Position numbers and translations under genes: made by a program
DNA from: an uncultured Lachnospiraceae bacterium
Lineage (GTDB): Bacteria; Bacillota; Clostridia; Lachnospirales; Lachnospiraceae
DNA: 64,000 nucleotides
Direction of reading: 5' to 3'
NCBI GenBank assembly: GCA_950097145.1
Contig: CATNCF010000006.1
Span: 26,625 to 90,624, forward strand
In this document: positions 7,858-17,895 of the stretch, in pieces
Layout: each line of letters begins with the position of its first letter
Numbering within the stretch: the first letter of the stretch is position 1
The notes under the pieces: model-generated
The model's input: only the letters and a program-made list of their open reading frames with translations
What the model was told of the DNA's origin: nothing
Database searches by the model: none

Positions 7858-10800
7858 ATGCAAGTAATCGCACACAATATGTTAGCACAGTTTACCAATA
7901 GGCAGTTGAATATTACAAGCAGCGGAAAGTCAAAATCCACCGAAAAGCTTTCATCTGGATACCGCATAAACCGGGCAGCGGATGATGCGGCGGGGCTTTC
8001 CATATCAGAGAAAATGCGATGGCAGATCCGCGGTTTAAACCGCGGAAGGGATAATACGCAGGATGGTATTTCCTGGCTGCAGGTAGCAGACGGAAGCATG
8101 GAAGAGATTGGGAAAATGATCCATAGAATACGGGAACTTTCTGTCCAGGCTTCTAATGATACTAACACGGTTTCAGACAGGGCGGCTATTGACAATGAAG
8201 TCTCACAGCTAAAACATGAAATCAATGAAATTTGCCGGAATGCAGAATTTAATACACAGGATATCTTTGATAATATTACTCCGGCGGTTAAATATCGACG
8301 TTTTTACTTGCTTAAATTTCCATCTGCCGTGTTGTCATCAATCGTTGTAACACTCGCTACAACTCATTCTTCCGCCTTGCAGATGAAAATTTATTCTTCG
8401 TAAAATTCGTCGACATTTAACCGCCGGAGTAATAGCTATGTTTCCATGGATATTTTCGGAATGCCTGATGATCTGCAGATTTTTGACGCTTCCTATAACA
8501 GCAGGACTGGGGAGGTAACTTATGGCGGTTTTGTCTTCCATGGTGAACGGTATACCTGGGATACGGTGGCTCCTGGGATGGTAAGCATTGACGCCAGTAC
8601 AGGAAAACAGGTTTTCGCAGGCGGAGATTATAGTTATAAGGATGCAAATGGGAATTATTTTAACATTTCCTGTAAGACCGGGGACGAAGTGCCAACCATT
8701 TCCAGAACCATAGAGTTTTCTGCTTCTTCTGGGGGAATTGTCATTGACGGGGAAACTGTGGACTGGAGTCATGTGATTGATGAGGACGGCAATGCTTTTT
8801 CTGCTTCCAACGTCCATGGAGACGCCTGGTCTTTAAACTATCACGGCGCAACCATCGGTTTTTTTGTGGGGGAAGTACGAAACCAGGACGATATGATAGA
8901 CAGCATAAATTCCTGTAATAATGGAAAAGTATCGTATACCTGGAAAACAGAATTTAAAGGAACAGAAGAAGAGAAGGCAGTTGACGCCCAGGTAATGAAA
9001 GATCTTCAGATATCCAACTTCTTTGCCGCTAATCTAACATCCGGCCAGGATGTTTCTTATACGGTCCGGGCAGGAAATAACGGCGGGCAGCATGGCGTAT
9101 GGCTGGAAAACAACAATGGGCAGACGGTGAACGGTTCTTTTAAATCCTGGGCGGATCTGGGCATCACTTCCTGGGATTCTGGAAGCAGTATTTCATCCCA
9201 GGCCACCTATACTTATGCCGACGACGAAGGTGTAAATGACACTTATATTTCTTTTGATTTTAATCTTTCAGACGTTACAAGTGAAGATTCTGTCATTGAC
9301 GGCCTGGATGGGATGGTCATCAGTGGGCAGAATATCCGCACCAATTATTCTACTGATATTAATGCAGAGTTAAGTGGAAATATTCAAAAAGTTACTTCGA
9401 CAGCTAAAAATCCCATTTACTTTGCAGAGGAACAGGCTCTGGGCAGGGATTTTGACCAGCAGACGATTGATGCGTTCAAAAACGAAAATATTGCATATGA
9501 TGAAACTTCCCATACTGCTTCTCTGGAATATAAAGATGCCGCAAACAACACGGTTCTTTCCTATACCGCTGGAACTGCGGGGAATGAAAACCGGATGGAC
9601 AGGGATTTGAAAACCTATGCCAATTATGTATTACAGGAAAAGCAGAAGATCGCGCTGTCCGGCAAAGATCCTCAGGATCCAGATATCAAATTGGGTTCCG
9701 GGAGCCTTACGGATTTGGTGGGAACTGGAAATATTACTACCAGCGGCTACTTTGATGGGACAGTAACTATCGCCCTGGGTATGGAGTTATCAGACGGGAG
9801 CGGCTACTATCATCCAGGAGATCTGGGAAAAACATACCCGGCGGCATTTATTGATTTTTCTGGCCTGGGTTCTGCATACAATTTAGACTCCCTGCTTGGA
9901 TTAGGTTTTAATTCCACATGTAAAACTTGTGACAATCATTATAGTGTACTTTTTACAAACGGTTCTGCCGATTCAGTCAGCGGCGGCGGATATCAGTACA
10001 GCTTCCAGAAACAGGGAAGCAGAGATTATCTTCTGCAGATTGATATTAATTCTCTCAAGGCAAACGGTGTATCTACGGGATCTGATCTGACAAAGGCATT
10101 CGTGGATATTGCAAAGGACTGTTTTGATTTCCATTATACCCAGTATGCCCCTGACGGCAATAAGTTATGGGTTTATGACGACCGTGAGCAAAATTCCGAA
10201 GCAAGAAGCACTACTTTTGACACGGTGCCTTTCTACGCGATTGATACGGACGTGTTTGATTTCTCCTTAAAATCACAAGATGGGAAGCGTTCCATTGATG
10301 TAAGTTATACCTATAATTATGGAAGCATTGCAGACAGCATTGTTGTGGAAATGCAGCAGTCTGCCCAGGGAAATTATGTAAAAGACGGCAATGGCTCTTT
10401 TGTATTATATGATAATGCAAATCCAGCGCATATTGGAGCCGATCGGTATGAAATGAATGTATCTTACAAGAATGCCGATCAGAGCCAAAATGTTAATAAT
10501 ATAGATGAAACGATAGCTTCATATAAGCAGTTTGCCATGGAGGATATGTTGGAGAAAACCTCAGTTCAATTAAATGCGGATGATTATACTTATATGGATA
10601 TGGCCGGGAATGAAAATCAGAATGCTGCAATCAAAGCAGTTTTTGATTCCAAGCTGGAAGAGACGCCTATTGAAAACGGCCTGAATATACAAAACAGCAG
10701 TCTGTCCCATGACAGTACCACAATACCGAGGTTTCCTATGAATACGGTAGTGCTGAGGCTTTACCGGGCAGGTACAAAAACATATGAGCAGGCACAGTCT

Positions 10801-11070
10801 TCTATCAGTTACTGTGACTATGCATTAGACACGCTCCTGGAAAAAAGAAGCTTATATGGGGCATACAAGAACCGTCTGGAGCATACGAACAGCGTGAAAG
10901 CAATTGAGGAAGAAAATGCGCAGGCGGCAGAATCCCGTATACGTGATACAGATATGGCGGCGGAACTGTTAAATCAGTCCAAGTATAATATCCTGCAGCA
11001 GTCCGGGCAGTCAGTGCTTGCCCAGGCAAATCAGGCGTATGATAATATATTGTCGCTGCTGCCGCAATAA
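7858..11070 (+). pseudogene. Giant flagellin, interrupted by a MITE-like element
   Basis: Starts with a clear flagellin N-terminal domain (STEKLSSGYRINRAADDAAG, LSISEKMRWQIRGLNRG, ELSVQASNDTNTVSDR, EFNTQDIFDN) and ends with a flagellin C-terminal domain (ESRIRDTDMAAELL, QSVLAQANQAYDNILSLL). Between them is a central region of about 750 residues with no motif I recognise and no HExxH peptidase motif, so it is not an evident flagellinolysin. The frame is broken by the palindromic element at 8276-8432: translation from 7858 reads into the element and stops at TAA 8401-8403, and the downstream frame is open from 8434. Removing 159 nt (element plus one TA) gives ...FDN-SYV... in frame and a protein of about 1017 residues, roughly three times usual flagellin length. 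AAGGAGAA precedes the start. Confidence 0.85.
8276..8432. mobile_element. TA-flanked palindromic MITE-like element
   Basis: 157 bp bounded by perfect 18-bp terminal inverted repeats (TTACTCCGGCGGTTAAAT at 8276-8293 and its complement at 8415-8432), flanked on both sides by TA (8274-8275 and 8433-8434). The similarity of the arms continues inward: TCGACG is shared, and AAATTTCCATCTGC on the left matches the complement of GCAGATGAAAATTT on the right with one mismatch, so nearly the whole element could fold back. It has no coding capacity. TA duplication plus terminal repeats fits a miniature element mobilised by an IS630/Tc1-type transposase; the parent family is inferred. Confidence 0.85.
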
Positions 11071-11220
11071 ATAAAAATTGTAAAAGGGGGTAAAGGTATC
11101 AGCACAATATGGTGACAATAACTTATAGTAGTGTGCAATAAGAGGATATTACTGCTAGGGAATTAATACCGCAGAAAATCCCAAGCTTATTGCCGAATAA
11201 ATTCTATCTTTTTATGTGGA

Positions 11221-11250
11221 AATAAGCCGCCGATTTTTCGGCGGCTTATA
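11221..11250. terminator. GC-rich hairpin after the flagellin gene
   Basis: A near-perfect 13-bp palindrome (ATAAGCCGCCGA with TCGGCGGCTTAT around a short T loop) 150 nt downstream of the flagellin stop. No strong T-run follows on either strand, so termination is plausible but weak. The remaining sequence 11071-11220 holds nothing recognisable. Confidence 0.5.
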
Positions 11251-11304
11251 AATTTAGTGTTAAGATTTCTGTCACAGAATTCTTTGGAATTAAGCGAAAA
11301 TCCC

Positions 11305-11333
11305 TTGATTTTTCTGGGTTTGGGTGTTATAAT
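11305..11333 (+). promoter_or_regulatory. Consensus sigma-A promoter of the alpha operon
   Basis: -35 TTGATT (11305-11310), 17-nt spacer and -10 TATAAT (11328-11333) with an upstream TG one base away (extended -10 like). It lies about 100 nt before rpmJ and lets the alpha operon be transcribed independently after the terminator behind infA. Confidence 0.8.
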
Positions 11334-11435
11334 ACTAGCTGAACGCTTTTGGAGCATAGCTTTTTTGCGCAGAAAAATGTGTAAAATCAAGCTTAGAATT
11401 GCCCGCCAGGGCAGAGGTAGAAAGGAGGAAACGCT

Positions 11436-11549
11436 GTGAAGGTAAGATCATCCGTAAAACCTATTTGCGAAAAGTGCAAGATTATTAAGAGAAAAGGAAG
11501 CATCAGAGTGATCTGTGAAAATCCAAAGCATAAGCAGAGACAGGGCTGA
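11436..11549 (+). CDS. rpmJ: 50S ribosomal protein L36
   Basis: A 37-residue L36 starting at GTG 11436 (AAGGAGG at 11423-11429): [19 protein letters not shown], then [18 protein letters not shown]. The three Cys and one His form the zinc-binding C+ type. Normally directly after infA; here about 5.2 kb away because of the inserted island. Confidence 0.96.
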   Translation: MKVRSSVKPICEKCKIIKRKGSIRVICENPKHKQRQG

Positions 11550-11924
11550 TTAAAACTGCTTAACGAACGTGAGCGATTGTGCAAAGGGTTCGTTTTGCGT
11601 AGAATTGTTCAGCAGTGTATTGTTTAGCAAATTATTTATGTGCGGCTGTAGTAAGGCTGCGTCAGCAGTTCTTACTATTCATAATAACCAGTGTGTACGG
11701 CTGGGCGCCTGTTTTTTGATACCGAGGAAACAGGCATAAGACAGTGCAGATAGATGAGGATGACAGTATGCACACATTTCAGGACGAGCAACCGTAGCTG
11801 TATATGGTCGTCTCTTGTCTGCAGAATCCGTTGCATATTCTGCGAAAAGATTGGTGATTTAATCTATCATGGAGTGAAATGGAATTTCACTTAACAAAAA
11901 AATTTATGGAGGTGTACGACACAC
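11550..11924 (+). promoter_or_regulatory. Structured rpmJ-rpsM leader region
   Basis: A 375-nt gap without a gene, unusually long within this operon. It contains several hairpins: AACGAAC with GTTCGTT (11562-11568, 11588-11594), GCCTGTTT with AAACAGGC (11707-11714, 11728-11735), GCAGAAT with ATTCTGC (11821-11827, 11837-11843), and GTGAAAT with ATTTCAC (11874-11880, 11884-11890), the last ending about 18 nt before the rpsM ribosome binding site. This would fit an autoregulatory leader bound by a ribosomal protein such as S4; that role is inference. Confidence 0.5.
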
Positions 11925-12293
11925 ATGGCTCGTATCGCAGGTGTAGATTTACCAAGAGAAAAACGTGTTGAAATAGGATTGACTTATATTTACGGTATTG
12001 GCAGAGTAAGCTCAAACCGTATTCTTGCGGAAGCAAAAGTAAATCCCGATACTCGTGTAAGAGATTTGACTGATGAAGAAGTAAAGAGAATTAGTGAAGT
12101 AATTGACAGAACACAGACAGTAGAAGGTGATCTCAGAAGAGAAATTGCTCTGAATATCAAGAGACTGCAGGAGATCGGATGTTATCGTGGAATCCGTCAT
12201 AGAAAAGGACTTCCTGTCCGCGGTCAGAAGACAAAGACCAATGCAAGAACTAGAAAAGGTCCCAAGAGAACTGTTGCAAATAAGAAAAAATAA
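11925..12293 (+). CDS. rpsM: 30S ribosomal protein S13
   Basis: A 122-residue S13 ([39 protein letters not shown], basic tail [11 protein letters not shown]). It contacts the 50S subunit through bridges B1a/B1b in the 30S head. GGAGGTG precedes the start. It follows the long structured leader and is separated by 110 nt from rpsK. Confidence 0.97.
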   Translation: MARIAGVDLPREKRVEIGLTYIYGIGRVSSNRILAEAKVNPDTRVRDLTDEEVKRISEVIDRTQTVEGDLRREIALNIKRLQEIGCYRGIRHRKGLPVRGQKTKTNARTRKGPKRTVANKKK

Positions 12294-12403
12294 GCGTTGA
12301 GCATTGAACGAAAGCACATCGCAGATATGGCGTTGTTTATGCAAATATCTTGTGAAGAACGTATCAGAATAATTAAATAAGAAGAAAGTAGGTTAGTTTA
12401 GAA

Positions 12404-12799
12404 ATGGCGAAAAACACTGCAAAAAAAGTGACAAAAAAGCGCGTAAAGAAAAACGTTGAACGGGGACAGGCGCACATTCAGTCATCTTTTAACAATACAA
12501 TCGTAACTATTACAGATACTGAAGGAAATGCTTTATCTTGGGCAAGTGCAGGCGGTCTTGGATTTAGAGGTTCAAGGAAATCTACTCCTTATGCAGCCCA
12601 GATGGCAGCAGAAACTGCTACAAAAGCAGCTCTTATTCATGGATTAAAAACAGTAGACGTAATGGTAAAAGGACCTGGTTCAGGGCGTGAGGCAGCAATT
12701 CGTGCTCTTCAGGCATGCGGGCTTGAAGTGACCAGTATTAAAGACGTTACTCCGGTACCTCACAACGGATGCCGCCCACCAAAACGCAGAAGAGTCTAA
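12404..12799 (+). CDS. rpsK: 30S ribosomal protein S11
   Basis: A 131-residue S11 with [16 protein letters not shown], the [16 protein letters not shown] block and the C-terminal [13 protein letters not shown]11 lines the mRNA exit channel on the platform. Ordinary position between rpsM and rpsD. Confidence 0.97.
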   Translation: MAKNTAKKVTKKRVKKNVERGQAHIQSSFNNTIVTITDTEGNALSWASAGGLGFRGSRKSTPYAAQMAAETATKAALIHGLKTVDVMVKGPGSGREAAIRALQACGLEVTSIKDVTPVPHNGCRPPKRRRV

Positions 12800-12818
12800 T
12801 TAGGAGGTATAGGTTAAG

Positions 12819-13412
12819 ATGGCAGTAAATAGAGTTCCAGTTCTTAAGAGATGCAGATCTCTTGGTTTAGATCCCATTTATCTGGGAATAGATAAAAAAT
12901 CCAACAGACAATTGAAAAGAGCCAACAGAAAGGTTTCTGAATATGGCCTTCAATTGAGAGAGAAACAAAAAGCAAAATTTATTTATGGGGTATTGGAAAA
13001 GCCATTCCATAATTATTATCTGAAAGCAGACAGGATGAAGGGCATGACAGGTGAAAATCTGATGATCATTCTGGAAAGCAGACTGGATAACGTGGTATTT
13101 CGTTTAGGACTGGCAAGAACCAGAAAAGAAGCAAGACAGATTGTCGATCACAAACATGTGATGGTGAATGGCAGGCAGGTGAATATTCCGTCTTATCTGG
13201 TGAAAGCAGGAGATACAATCGAAATCAAAGAAAAATGCAAAGGTTCTCAGAGATATAAGGATATCCTTGAAGTTACTGGTGGAAGGTTAGTACCAGAATG
13301 GCTGGATGCTGATCAGGAAAACCTGAAGGGTATGGTAAAGGAATTGCCGAACAGAGAAGCTATTGACGTTCCTGTTGATGAAATGCTTATCGTCGAGTTA
13401 TATTCTAAATAA
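12819..13412 (+). CDS. rpsD: 30S ribosomal protein S4
   Basis: A 197-residue S4 with an S4 RNA-binding domain ([21 protein letters not shown], then [17 protein letters not shown]). S4 nucleates assembly of the 30S body and is an autoregulator of its operon in several bacteria. The N-terminus lacks a zinc-binding Cys cluster (a single Cys in [10 protein letters not shown]), consistent with a C-minus form. AGGAGGT precedes the start. Confidence 0.97.
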   Translation: MAVNRVPVLKRCRSLGLDPIYLGIDKKSNRQLKRANRKVSEYGLQLREKQKAKFIYGVLEKPFHNYYLKADRMKGMTGENLMIILESRLDNVVFRLGLARTRKEARQIVDHKHVMVNGRQVNIPSYLVKAGDTIEIKEKCKGSQRYKDILEVTGGRLVPEWLDADQENLKGMVKELPNREAIDVPVDEMLIVELYSK

Positions 13413-13453
13413 TAAGTAACAAGCAACGATACCCGAAAAGGAGGGACTTTGTA

Positions 13454-14413
13454 GTGTTCGATTTTGAAAAACCGAAAATTGAAATTGCACAAATTTCAGA
13501 AGACAAAAAGTACGGCCGATTTGTCGTAGAACCACTTGAAAGAGGCTATGGTACTACACTTGGTAATTCTTTGAGAAGAATCATGCTTTCTTCTTTGCCA
13601 GGCGCAGCAGTCAGCCAGGTAAAAATCGAAGGTGTTTTGCATGAGTTCAGTTCCATTCCAGGCGTCAAAGAAGATGTAACTGAAATTATTATGAACATCA
13701 AGAATCTGGCATTAAAAAACACCAGCCCAACAAACGAGTCTAAAGTTGCTTACATTGAATTTGAAGGCGAAGGCGTAGTTACAGCAGCAGATATCCAGGT
13801 AGATCCGGATATTCAGGTGCTGAACCCTGATTTGGTAATTGCCCATCTGAACGGTGGAGCAGATTCCAGATTGTATATGGAACTGACTATTACCAAGGGC
13901 AGAGGTTATGTCAGTGCTGACAAGAACAAGAGTGAAGATGTGCCCATTGGTGTGATTGCGGTTGATTCTATTTACACACCTATTGAGCGTGTAAATTTAA
14001 CAATTGAGAATACCCGCGTGGGACAGATTACAGACTATGATAAACTTACTCTGGATGTATTTACCAACGGTACTTTGGAGCCTGACGAGGCAGTGAGTCT
14101 GGCAGCGAAGGTTCTGAGTGAGCATTTAAATCTGTTCATTGATTTGTCTGAGAATGCGAGAACGGCAGAAGTCATGATAGAAAAAGAAGATAATGCCAAA
14201 GAAAAGGTTCTTGAGATGAATATTGATGAACTGGAATTGTCCGTCCGTTCTTATAACTGCCTGAAACGTGCGGGTATCAATACTGTTGAAGAACTAACAA
14301 ACAGAACGCCAGAAGATATGATGAAAGTTAGAAATCTTGGACGCAAGTCTCTGGAAGAAGTTCTGGCAAAATTAAAAGAACTAGGATTACAATTAAACCC
14401 AGGCGAAGAATGA
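13454..14413 (+). CDS. rpoA: RNA polymerase subunit alpha
   Basis: A 319-residue alpha subunit from GTG 13454 (AAGGAGGG about 8 nt upstream). The N-terminal assembly domain has [19 protein letters not shown] and the C-terminal DNA-binding domain has [23 protein letters not shown] and [10 protein letters not shown]. The last codons take part in a duplication that extends into the following intergenic region. Confidence 0.97.
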   Translation: MFDFEKPKIEIAQISEDKKYGRFVVEPLERGYGTTLGNSLRRIMLSSLPGAAVSQVKIEGVLHEFSSIPGVKEDVTEIIMNIKNLALKNTSPTNESKVAYIEFEGEGVVTAADIQVDPDIQVLNPDLVIAHLNGGADSRLYMELTITKGRGYVSADKNKSEDVPIGVIAVDSIYTPIERVNLTIENTRVGQITDYDKLTLDVFTNGTLEPDEAVSLAAKVLSEHLNLFIDLSENARTAEVMIEKEDNAKEKVLEMNIDELELSVRSYNCLKRAGINTVEELTNRTPEDMMKVRNLGRKSLEEVLAKLKELGLQLNPGEE

Positions 14414-14537
14414 AATTCTTCGACTGGGTGCTGCCAAACGAACTGCTAGGGTTCGTTTGGATTCCACTTGAATAGCGAAGAATGAAACTCTTTGATTGGG
14501 TGAAAAACGAACAACGAAGCTTTATCTGGATTCCACC
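14403..14537 (+). repeat. Imperfect ~70-nt tandem duplication from the rpoA 3' end
   Basis: Positions 14403-14430, covering the last rpoA codons and stop, recur at 14475-14502 with five differences. The flanks repeat too: AAACGAAC at 14436-14443 and 14505-14512, and TGGATTCCAC at 14458-14467 and 14528-14537. The rest of the 308-nt rpoA-rplQ gap (to 14721) has no gene; it contains AAGACCAAAAGGC twice (14591-14603 and 14673-14685). Confidence 0.7.
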
Positions 14538-14721
14538 CAAAATAGGCGAGGGGGTAATCCTATGGAAACTCATAGATGGCAGGGTTTGTAAGACCAAAAG
14601 GCGAAGCCCTGTATATCCTTAAGGGATATGGCCTCAATGAGTGGCATGAAACAAGAAACTGTATTTGTTGAATAAGACCAAAAGGCATTGGCAGATATAC
14701 CACAAATGGAGGATTATTAAA

Positions 14722-15258
14722 ATGGCAAAGTATAGAAAGTTAGGCAGAACCTCTGATCAGAGAAAAGCTTTAATCAGAAATCAGGTAACTGCACTGTTGT
14801 ATAATGGCAAGATCGTTACCACAGAAGCAAAAGCAAAAGAGATCCGCAAGGTAGCAGAGGGATTGATTGCTATGGCAGTAAAAGAGAGAGATAATTTTGA
14901 AGAAGTAACTGTAACTGCTAAAGTACCCCGCAAGGATCAGAATGGCAAGAGAGTGAAAGAAGTGGTAGACGGTAAGAAACGTACCGTATATGACGAAGTA
15001 GAAAAGAAGATCAAAAAAGACCTTCCTTCCCGTTTGCATGCAAGACGTCAGATGAACAAAGTATTATACTCAGTAACATCGGTTCCGGCTGAAAACGCAG
15101 GAAAGAAGAAGAACACCAAGAAGATTGACGTTGCAGCCAAAGTATTTGACGAAATTGCTCCAAAATATGCAGATCGCAATGGTGGTTACACCAGGATTGT
15201 TAAAATTGGCCAGCGTAAGGGTGACGGTGCTTTAGAGGTTCTTCTTGAATTAGTATAA
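14722..15258 (+). CDS. rplQ: 50S ribosomal protein L17, extended form
   Basis: A 178-residue L17 starting MAKYRKLGRTSDQRKALIRN and ending GGYTRIVKIGQRKGDGALEVLLELV. Most bacterial L17 are about 115-130 residues; the extra 50-60 residues are a lysine-rich insertion after TVTAKVPRKDQNGKRV, seen also in other Lachnospiraceae as far as I recall. ATG 14722 is chosen over ATG 14665 because GGAGGA lies just upstream and MAKYRKL is the family start. Last gene of the alpha operon. Confidence 0.95.
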   Translation: MAKYRKLGRTSDQRKALIRNQVTALLYNGKIVTTEAKAKEIRKVAEGLIAMAVKERDNFEEVTVTAKVPRKDQNGKRVKEVVDGKKRTVYDEVEKKIKKDLPSRLHARRQMNKVLYSVTSVPAENAGKKKNTKKIDVAAKVFDEIAPKYADRNGGYTRIVKIGQRKGDGALEVLLELV

Positions 15259-15296
15259 GATTCGGAAATGCAGTTCTGCTGTGGCTAGACGTTGAA

Positions 15297-15346
15297 CCAT
15301 CGGAGAGAGTATTTGAAATGTATTCTTTCCGGTGGTTATTTTTTAG
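15297..15346 (+). terminator. Terminator of the alpha operon
   Basis: A 15-bp stem with some G-T pairs (15297-15311 with 15321-15335), 9-nt loop, then TTATTTTTT. It begins 38 nt after the rplQ stop. Confidence 0.85.
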
Positions 15347-15448
15347 GTTTTGTGTTAGTATTCCGTTCAGTTATCTGCATCTTTCATTTTGCGCGAATAA
15401 AGTTTTGGAGATAATAAGGAAATGGAATAAAGGCAAGATATTTGAAAA

Positions 15449-15481
15449 GCAAAAAAGACGGCTAACAACCGTCTTTTTTGC
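15449..15481. terminator. Bidirectional terminator
   Basis: A perfect 13-bp palindrome (15449-15461 with 15469-15481) whose arms contain six A and six T, so it can work on both strands. On the minus strand it directly follows the stop of the 15482-16324 gene. Between the two terminators (15347-15448) I see nothing. Confidence 0.85.
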
Positions 15482-16324
15482 TTACTGTCTGACATCCATT
15501 TGGATTGATTGGAAATAATTCTGGAACATCGTTCCATTATTGTTATACAAACCATTTTCTTTGGAATTGACTGAAAACTGGCTTCCTGCTCCGACAGCGG
15601 GCAGTGTCGCTCTGTTATTACTATTTCCAAATATAAACTTTTGTACGGTGTCCATGCGCTGAGTTTCTTTGTGGACAGATTCCTGCTGCTCTTTTCTAAG
15701 GCTGTTTACATCTGCACCTCTAAGGGCGTCCTGGTTTAGTTCTGCCTCCTGCACTCTGGCAGCGCTGTCATTCTGGGCAATGGTATTTCTAACAATATGG
15801 AATTGCCTCATGGCTGAACCAGTAGAAATAATTTTGTGCATACCACCTGGCAGAATTTGTCTGACTTCTCCATCTGTTACTGATACATCAGTCTGTTCCC
15901 TGCCGTTAGATTCTACAGTACTTTCCTGTGGCTGCCCATTCCTTGTATCCTGTGTGGATTCTGTGTTTTCCGGTCCTCGGATAACTTCTTGGGCGGCCTG
16001 TTCCTGCCGTTCTTCTTTTTGTTCCACTGCCCGTTCCGCTTCTTGCTGTTTTTTCTTTTCTTCAGCCTCGCGCTGCCGCAGTTCCCGTTTTAAATCGCTG
16101 ATTTCCTGTTGGATTTTCTGCCTTATATTTTCTTTTTCTGCTGCAGTCATTTCCATATTAAAAGAAAGCCCCTGCCGTTTTTTCAGGGCATTCATAATCT
16201 GGCTCTGAATTTCCTTGCTGACAGAATCTGTCGCAGTGTTTGTCTGTGCTGGTGCCGCAGATGCCTGTGCTTTAGCGGGCTGCACAGAATTTCCTGTTGA
16301 ATTTACATGTTCGACCTGCATCAT
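15482..16324 (-). CDS. Uncharacterised coiled-coil protein
   Basis: A 280-residue protein I do not recognise. No signal peptide or membrane segment is visible. Residues about 35-105 form a likely coiled coil (DSVSKEIQSQIMNALKKRQG, then IRQKIQQEISDLKRELRQRE and a Glu/Lys/Gln-rich run); the middle is low-complexity and acidic; the C-terminal third is Asn/Gln/Ser-rich, ending FQSIQMDVRQ. Start MMQVEH with AAGGAGG 6-7 nt upstream on the minus strand. It is transcribed alone and ends at a bidirectional terminator. The composition resembles cytosolic scaffold or flagellum-associated proteins, but that is a guess. Confidence 0.75.
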   Translation of the reverse strand: MMQVEHVNSTGNSVQPAKAQASAAPAQTNTATDSVSKEIQSQIMNALKKRQGLSFNMEMTAAEKENIRQKIQQEISDLKRELRQREAEEKKKQQEAERAVEQKEERQEQAAQEVIRGPENTESTQDTRNGQPQESTVESNGREQTDVSVTDGEVRQILPGGMHKIISTGSAMRQFHIVRNTIAQNDSAARVQEAELNQDALRGADVNSLRKEQQESVHKETQRMDTVQKFIFGNSNNRATLPAVGAGSQFSVNSKENGLYNNNGTMFQNYFQSIQMDVRQ

Positions 16325-16476
16325 ATTTTACCTCCTTTCGTCTGTAGGATGTGGGAAGAAATTTTCAAATCTTTATAAAGTATGCACGATTAATATAAGA
16401 AAATTACTTAATAATAGTATATGAAATTAGAAAAAACTTGTCAAGTAAAGACCAAAACTTGCAGGAAAATTCTATT

Positions 16477-17895
16477 CTAAAGAGGATTTTCTTCTTTTGT
16501 CATTGGCAGGGTAAAGATAAATTCTGTTCCTACGCCCTCCGTGCTGATAACATTGATGTTTTCATTGTGGGCAGAAATAATTTCTTTTACGATGGCCAGT
16601 CCCAGGCCAGTCCCTCGTTTGTCCTTTCCGCGGGAGAGATCCGTCTTGTAAAAGCGTTCCCAGATTTTTTTTATACTGTCTTTGGGAATTCCGATGCCGG
16701 TATCCTTTACAGATATAAAAACTTTATCGTTTTTTTCTGTTGTCTCAATGGTGATCGAAGAATCCATGTTGCTGAATTTAATGGCGTTATCAATCAGATT
16801 ATAAAGTACCTGCTGGATTTTGCTCATATCTGCTGAGACAAAGGACGTCTGCCCTGTAAGTATCAGTTCAAAGGAAATTCGTTTCTTTTTGCATGTGCCT
16901 TCAAAGGATTGTATTACCATTTTAATCGTGTGATTAATGTCAAAGCTGTTGACGTCCAGCATGGAGCCTTTGGAACCATATTTGTTTAATTCCAGCATTC
17001 CCTGGGTCAGCTTATTGAGGCGTTCTGTTTCAAATAAAATGATATTTAAATATTTATCCTGCATTTCATGTGGAATGGTGCCGTCCATGATTGCCTCAAT
17101 ATAACCTTTGATGGAGGTCAGGGGAGAACGGAAATCGTGTGAGACATTCGCAATAAATTTTCGCTGGTCTTCTTCCAAAGTGGATAATTCTGCTGCCATA
17201 TAGTTGATAGAGCCGGCCAGATACCCCATTTCATCGTTGGAGTGAATATTGATTTTGGTTTCAAAATTCCCTTCTGAGTATTCTCTTGCGGCCTGGGTGA
17301 TTTTGCGGATAGGCAGATAAACGGTAAAGGTAAACAATCCCAGCATTACAAATGCACAGAGAAAAATGATAGCAAGTGTCAGATAGGAAATATTCAGGAA
17401 AGCATCCTTAAATCCCACAAGGTCAGACACTGGTTTATGTATCAGAAGATACCCCCGAACCTTATAATTAATGGTAACAGGGGAGAAAACAGATATCGTT
17501 TTCTCAGAAAAAGTATGAAAGAAATCACCTTTTTGATAGTAATTAGAGCCAAAAGCAGAGATATCAAAATCTTTTATGAGTCTCGATGAAACAGAGTCAC
17601 TGTCTGTATTAATTAAGATATTACCTTTGCTGCCAATCAGCCAGATATCAGCATCCAGATAGGTGGCGACTGACTGGAGCTGTGAAGTGATATCCGCTAA
17701 CGTCATAGAGCCATTGTAATAATTGGAGGCATAACTTGCAGACAGCAGGTTGGATTCCCGGTACATGCTGGAAATAGTGTCTTCTTCTATGTAGTTTAAG
17801 GTCAGACGGGAGGTAAATGTGGCAATAGTTACAAAAGCTAAAATTCCAAATATCACATATCCCAGCAGTAGTTTTAAATACAGTGTCCGTTTCAC
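16477..17895 (-). CDS. Sensor histidine kinase, HAMP-type
   Basis: A 472-residue membrane kinase. TM1 is about residues 8-30, followed by an extracytoplasmic sensor region to about 165, TM2 about 168-195, then HAMP (about 192-245). HisKA carries His252 in the H-box FIANVSHDFRSPLTS; the ATPase domain has N-box NLIDNAIKFS, G1 DTGIGIP and G2 GTGLGLAIVK. It starts at a GTG that shares one base with the TAG of the upstream response regulator, so the pair is co-translated. Domain order resembles PhoR/ResE-type kinases; the stimulus is unknown. Confidence 0.92.
   Translation of the reverse strand: MKRTLYLKLLLGYVIFGILAFVTIATFTSRLTLNYIEEDTISSMYRESNLLSASYASNYYNGSMTLADITSQLQSVATYLDADIWLIGSKGNILINTDSDSVSSRLIKDFDISAFGSNYYQKGDFFHTFSEKTISVFSPVTINYKVRGYLLIHKPVSDLVGFKDAFLNISYLTLAIIFLCAFVMLGLFTFTVYLPIRKITQAAREYSEGNFETKINIHSNDEMGYLAGSINYMAAELSTLEEDQRKFIANVSHDFRSPLTSIKGYIEAIMDGTIPHEMQDKYLNIILFETERLNKLTQGMLELNKYGSKGSMLDVNSFDINHTIKMVIQSFEGTCKKKRISFELILTGQTSFVSADMSKIQQVLYNLIDNAIKFSNMDSSITIETTEKNDKVFISVKDTGIGIPKDSIKKIWERFYKTDLSRGKDKRGTGLGLAIVKEIISAHNENINVISTEGVGTEFIFTLPMTKEENPL

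Noticed and set aside
8268..8445. Frameshift or sequencing error in the flagellin gene
   Set aside because: The break coincides exactly with a TA-flanked inverted-repeat element, which explains it fully.
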